A stretch of DNA of 64,000 nucleotides, from contig CAZAMB010000002.1 of assembly GCA_964486335.1 (NCBI GenBank), positions 186,001 through 250,000 on the forward strand, in the 5' to 3' direction. The notes under the pieces were generated by a model. It was not told the origin of the DNA, ran no database searches, and was given only the letters and a program-made list of their open reading frames with translations. The position numbers were made by a program, and so were the translations under genes. Shown piece by piece: positions 61,093-64,000 of the stretch. This DNA is from CAZAMB01 sp964486335. Lineage in GTDB: Bacteria; Planctomycetota; Phycisphaerae; UBA1845. The first letter of the stretch is position 1. Each line of letters opens with the position of its first letter.

Positions 61093-62415
61093 CTACACGA
61101 CGGTAGCAACAGCTTCGTCGAACAGCTTGAGGCCGACGTCCAATTGTGCTTCGTTGATACATAGCGGCGGACAGAAGCGGATGCCTGCTTCGCCGCAGCC
61201 CAGCAGGATCAGTCCGCGTTCGAACGCCGCCTGGAGAATCTTCTCTCGCCGTTTGGCGTCGCCCTTGCCCGTGCGACGACTCACGACGTCCACGCCGCAC
61301 ATCAGCCCCAGGCCGCGCGGGCGATCGATCACTTTTCTCGTCGCGGCGATTTCCGTGAGCCTGGACATGAGCCTTTTGCCGAGTCGTTCGGCGTTGGCCA
61401 TGAAGCCGGACTCGACCAGTTCAATCGTGGCCAGCGCGGCCGCACAGCAGACGGGGTTTCCGCCGAAGGTGCTGCCCTGGGCGCCCGGAGGCCAATTCAT
61501 AATCTCGGTCGGCGCCACCACCGCACCGAGCGGCATTCCGCTGGCGAGTCCCTTGGCGAGGGTGACCAGATCGGGCACGATTCCAAAGTGCTCAAACGCG
61601 AACCATTTGCCGGTTCGACCGATGCCGGACTGAATCTCATCACAAACGAGGAGAATCCCGTGGCGATCGCATAGTGCCTTCAGCTCCGGCAGGAACTCCG
61701 GCGGCGGAACGACGTACCCGCCCTCGCCCTGCATCGCCTCGACAAACACGGCCGCCACTTCGTTGGGCGACATCTGATATTTGAACAAAGTCGCTTCGAT
61801 CGCCTCGACGTTGCCATAGGGAACGTGGGCCACCATCGGAACGAGCGGACCGAACTTTTCTTTCTGCCGCGCCTTGGAGCAAGTCAGCGACAGCGCCCCC
61901 ATGGTTCGACCGTGGAAGGCTCCGTGAAAGGCAATCACCCATTTGCGATTGGTATGGTGACGGGCCAGTTTGAAGGCCGCTTCGACGGCTTCCGCGCCGC
62001 TGTTGGTCAGCAGCACACGCTTTGCGTTGCCGCCCGGAACGATGGCCGCGAGTTTTTCCATCAGATCGACCATCGGCGGGTAATAGAAATCGCTTCCGCA
62101 GATGTGAATGAGGGCCTTGGCCTGTTGTTCGATCGCAGCCACGACCTTGGGATGGGCATGCCCAGAGGCACACACTGCGATTCCCGCTGCGAAGTCGAGA
62201 AACCGATTTCCGTCGACATCCTCAATGACCGAGCCGAGGCCGCGCTTCACAACCAGCGGGTAATCCCGGGTATACGACGGCGAGCTGTACTTCTCGTCTC
62301 GATCGATGAACTGTCGCGCGACCGGCCCCGGCAGTTCCGTCGTGATCGACGGCGCGGGTCCGATCCACCCATCACCGGACTTAGTTCCATCGATTTCCGG
62401 TTTGACACCCAGCAT
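61093..62415 (-). CDS. Class-III aminotransferase
   Basis: 440 aa from the ATG at 62415, preceded by GGAGGGA. Class-III PLP aminotransferase: TNSGAEAVEAAFKLAR, AFHGAFHGRTMGALSLT, CDEIQSGIGRTGKW and the PLP Lys in TLAKGLASGMPLGAVV. The family includes acetylornithine, 4-aminobutyrate and ornithine aminotransferases; the long N-terminus (PSYTRDYPLVVKRGLGS) is seen in GabT-like members and in archaeal-type multi-specific enzymes. The substrate cannot be decided; no arg or gab neighbours are present. Likely cytoplasmic. Confidence 0.92.
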   Translation of the reverse strand: MLGVKPEIDGTKSGDGWIGPAPSITTELPGPVARQFIDRDEKYSSPSYTRDYPLVVKRGLGSVIEDVDGNRFLDFAAGIAVCASGHAHPKVVAAIEQQAKALIHICGSDFYYPPMVDLMEKLAAIVPGGNAKRVLLTNSGAEAVEAAFKLARHHTNRKWVIAFHGAFHGRTMGALSLTCSKARQKEKFGPLVPMVAHVPYGNVEAIEATLFKYQMSPNEVAAVFVEAMQGEGGYVVPPPEFLPELKALCDRHGILLVCDEIQSGIGRTGKWFAFEHFGIVPDLVTLAKGLASGMPLGAVVAPTEIMNWPPGAQGSTFGGNPVCCAAALATIELVESGFMANAERLGKRLMSRLTEIAATRKVIDRPRGLGLMCGVDVVSRRTGKGDAKRREKILQAAFERGLILLGCGEAGIRFCPPLCINEAQLDVGLKLFDEAVATVV

Positions 62416-62625
62416 AAAACCAATCCCTCCTTCAGCGAAACACCGGCGGCTTGAACCCAAGGCAACCGCCGCAAGACTTCCCGCCTGGTCGTCCAAAGGA
62501 CTACGGAACGCGACGATCAAGCCAGCTGAAAATCATTGCGTCGATTGTACTGGACAGATCAAGAGTGACCAAGTCCGAGAAGCGCGAAGCGCAGATAAGA
62601 TTGCCGCCGATCCGCCGGCCAATTA

Positions 62626-63402
62626 TCAAATCTTGGAAAAGGTGGTGCGCGCGGCCCGCGTTCCGTCGGGAAGGGTGATGAAGTCGTAGTCGCCGAACAG
62701 ATTGGGGGCTTCGCGCCGCAGAACCTCGAGGACCAAAGCCGCAACTTCGCGAATTTCGACTTCGGCATGCTCGTTGCAGCGCAATTCAATGAAATGCCGC
62801 CATGCGCGAGCGTTGGCCGTGACGAATATTTTCGTTTCCGTCGCGTTAGGCAGAACCGAGCGCGCGGCCTGTCGGGCCATTTTTCGTCGAAGCGTCTTGT
62901 CCTCAATCGCCGCGAACTTTGATTGCAGACCATTGACCAGTTTGACGTAGGCTTCCTGTGCGTGCTCGACCGCTGAACGCCACACCTCGTGGAGTTCCGG
63001 GTCGTCGCCGATGCAGTCCGGCTCGACGAAGTCGGCGACCGACTCATCGACATAGCGCTGCGAAAGCTGGGAGTAACCGAACCCGGCACGGTGACGAACC
63101 AACTCGTGCGTGAACGCGCGGGACACGCCGGTGATAATGAAGTTCCAAACGCTGTGCTCCATCACGCTGCCGTGCCCGACTTCCTTGATATGACCGAGAT
63201 ACGCGCTGTTGCCGCCCGGTCGCGGCTTGGCAAAGCTCATGTAACAAAGCCGCCCGGCCACTTCGGGCAAAAGCTCGGATGGTCGATCGGTGTCGGTGGA
63301 CCAGTCGGCCACGCCGTGGTCGCGCAGAAAACGAGTCATGTCGTCGGGGTTCAAGGCCGGTCGTCCCACCAGGTAGACGCTCGGCCTGCGAATGATTTTC
63401 AT
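62626..63402 (-). CDS. thyX: FAD-dependent thymidylate synthase
   Basis: 258 aa. ThyX signature region ELVRHRAGFGYSQLSQRYVD near residue 100 and the late KQARQAAR-like segment RRKMARQAARSVLPNATETK and NARAWRHFIELRCNEHAEVE closely follow mycobacterial ThyX. It makes dTMP from dUMP with methylene-THF, FAD and NADPH. The signature has one residue more between RHR and SQRY than in M. tuberculosis ThyX. No thyA is in the window. Confidence 0.96.
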   Translation of the reverse strand: MKIIRRPSVYLVGRPALNPDDMTRFLRDHGVADWSTDTDRPSELLPEVAGRLCYMSFAKPRPGGNSAYLGHIKEVGHGSVMEHSVWNFIITGVSRAFTHELVRHRAGFGYSQLSQRYVDESVADFVEPDCIGDDPELHEVWRSAVEHAQEAYVKLVNGLQSKFAAIEDKTLRRKMARQAARSVLPNATETKIFVTANARAWRHFIELRCNEHAEVEIREVAALVLEVLRREAPNLFGDYDFITLPDGTRAARTTFSKI

Positions 63403-63534
63403 GCGAAGCGCTCCATCGGCAGTCTGATATACCGCGATGCGTTCATCGGGGCAAATCCGAAGCGACGCGGGCCGACTCGCAGCAGGTATACGGAATGGCG
63501 AACGTGACGATGTCGTTGAAGTATTCCCGCCGAG

Positions 63535-64000
63535 TCACTCCTCGGGCGGATCCTCGGTGTCCTCCGGCCTTTCATCGTCCGGCACGGGTACCGGCTTTGC
63601 CGGCTCGACGGGACCTGTCTTTTGAACGCTGGTTTTCGGCGGCGCTTCGGAGCGCGGCTTCACAGCGGCGGCCGCGCGCTGTTCAACCGTCGGTACTTGC
63701 GCAATTCGGTTCTGAAGTTCCTTGAACATGTCATCGATCGGCCCGTAAAGCCGCGTCAGCTCACGGTTAATCTCCTCAAGTTCCTTTTCCGTCTTGGACT
63801 GTGCCGCAATTCGCTTTTCGAGCTTCTCGATTTCCTCCCGGTACCGATCGCGATGGGCGACGGCCCTTTCTTTTAGTTCAGAAAGAAAGGAAAGAACCGA
63901 CGTTCGTTGTCCGGCGTCGAGGTCGTGGGCGAGAATAAACTCGTTGACATATTGATCCCACTGCTCCAGTTCCAGGGCAATCTGATCGGTTGTTTCGATT
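63535..64000 (-). CDS. Coiled-coil protein, partial
   Basis: About 154 codons of the C-terminal part; the start lies beyond the right edge. Helical, with DQIALELEQWDQYVNEFILA, a heptad-rich helix (RDRYREEIEKLEKRIAAQSK) and a Pro/Glu/Lys-rich tail ending PEDTEDPPEE. The pattern HDLDAGQRTSVLSFLSELKE resembles Spy/LTxxQ-like periplasmic helical proteins, but this is weak. The last 64 residues could start at an internal ATG (63729), though the open frame continues upstream without a stop, so a longer protein is likely. Confidence 0.65.
   Translation of the reverse strand, partial: IETTDQIALELEQWDQYVNEFILAHDLDAGQRTSVLSFLSELKERAVAHRDRYREEIEKLEKRIAAQSKTEKELEEINRELTRLYGPIDDMFKELQNRIAQVPTVEQRAAAAVKPRSEAPPKTSVQKTGPVEPAKPVPVPDDERPEDTEDPPEE

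Overview
The window reads as chromosome of a high-GC Gram-negative bacterium, most likely a member of the Planctomycetota. This is an inference from several gene types: a prolipoprotein diacylglyceryl transferase with a long inserted coiled coil, a GldG/DUF4340 ABC operon, a CPVCRYDLTGLP-type double zinc ribbon membrane protein, two TMTC-like membrane/TPR proteins, lipoproteins with pre-peptidase-like domains, an LptD-like outer-membrane protein and an OprB porin. No rRNA, tRNA or CRISPR array was seen.

Layout. 1-7.8 kb: two paralogous lipoproteins (one a metalloprotease), sucD, an EVE protein, a CPBP protease, a GNAT enzyme, a PIG-L deacetylase, a MazG-like pyrophosphohydrolase and a cold-shock protein. 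7.94-10.88 kb: an apparently intact 2.94-kb IS1-family transposon with 12-bp perfect terminal inverted repeats and 8-bp target duplications. It carries four passenger genes: a 37-aa basic protein, an 80-aa Gly/Lys/Arg-rich protein, and a PIN nuclease overlapping an unrecognised 276-aa gene in a toxin-antitoxin-like pair. 10.9-14.2 kb: a Ski2-like helicase and an ACMSD-type decarboxylase. 14.4-16.1 kb: an accessory patch with a possible HEPN protein, a DUF2442 gene beside a frameshifted DUF4160 gene, and a 5' remnant of a second ACMSD gene. 16.3-20.1 kb: a ClC channel and an AIM24-family gene with an internally deleted partial copy beside it.

20.2-38 kb: a duplicated repeat block, AMMECR1 and its radical SAM partner, a c-type cytochrome-like lipoprotein, an OprB porin, a ZIP transporter, a hemerythrin, lgt, panC, a DinB protein, a TMTC-like protein, a two-component pair, VanZ and ParA. 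38.7-41.6 kb: a single-chain MmeI-like restriction-modification enzyme bordered by dispersed repeats. 42-49.4 kb: a response regulator fused to an XRE domain, then a four-gene ABC transporter operon. 49.6-64 kb: TolC, a membrane HExxH protein, a second TMTC-like protein interrupted in frame by a minisatellite, a candidate small RNA, LptD-like, serS, a zinc ribbon protein, fluoride channel, class-III aminotransferase, thyX and a partial coiled-coil protein.

The clearest unexplained material is the cargo transposon at 7.94-10.88 kb and a dispersed repeat family with at least eight copies. Its full form is a 110-bp element with terminal inverted repeats, and it keeps one peptide frame (FEGPRELK..AAR) open in most copies.
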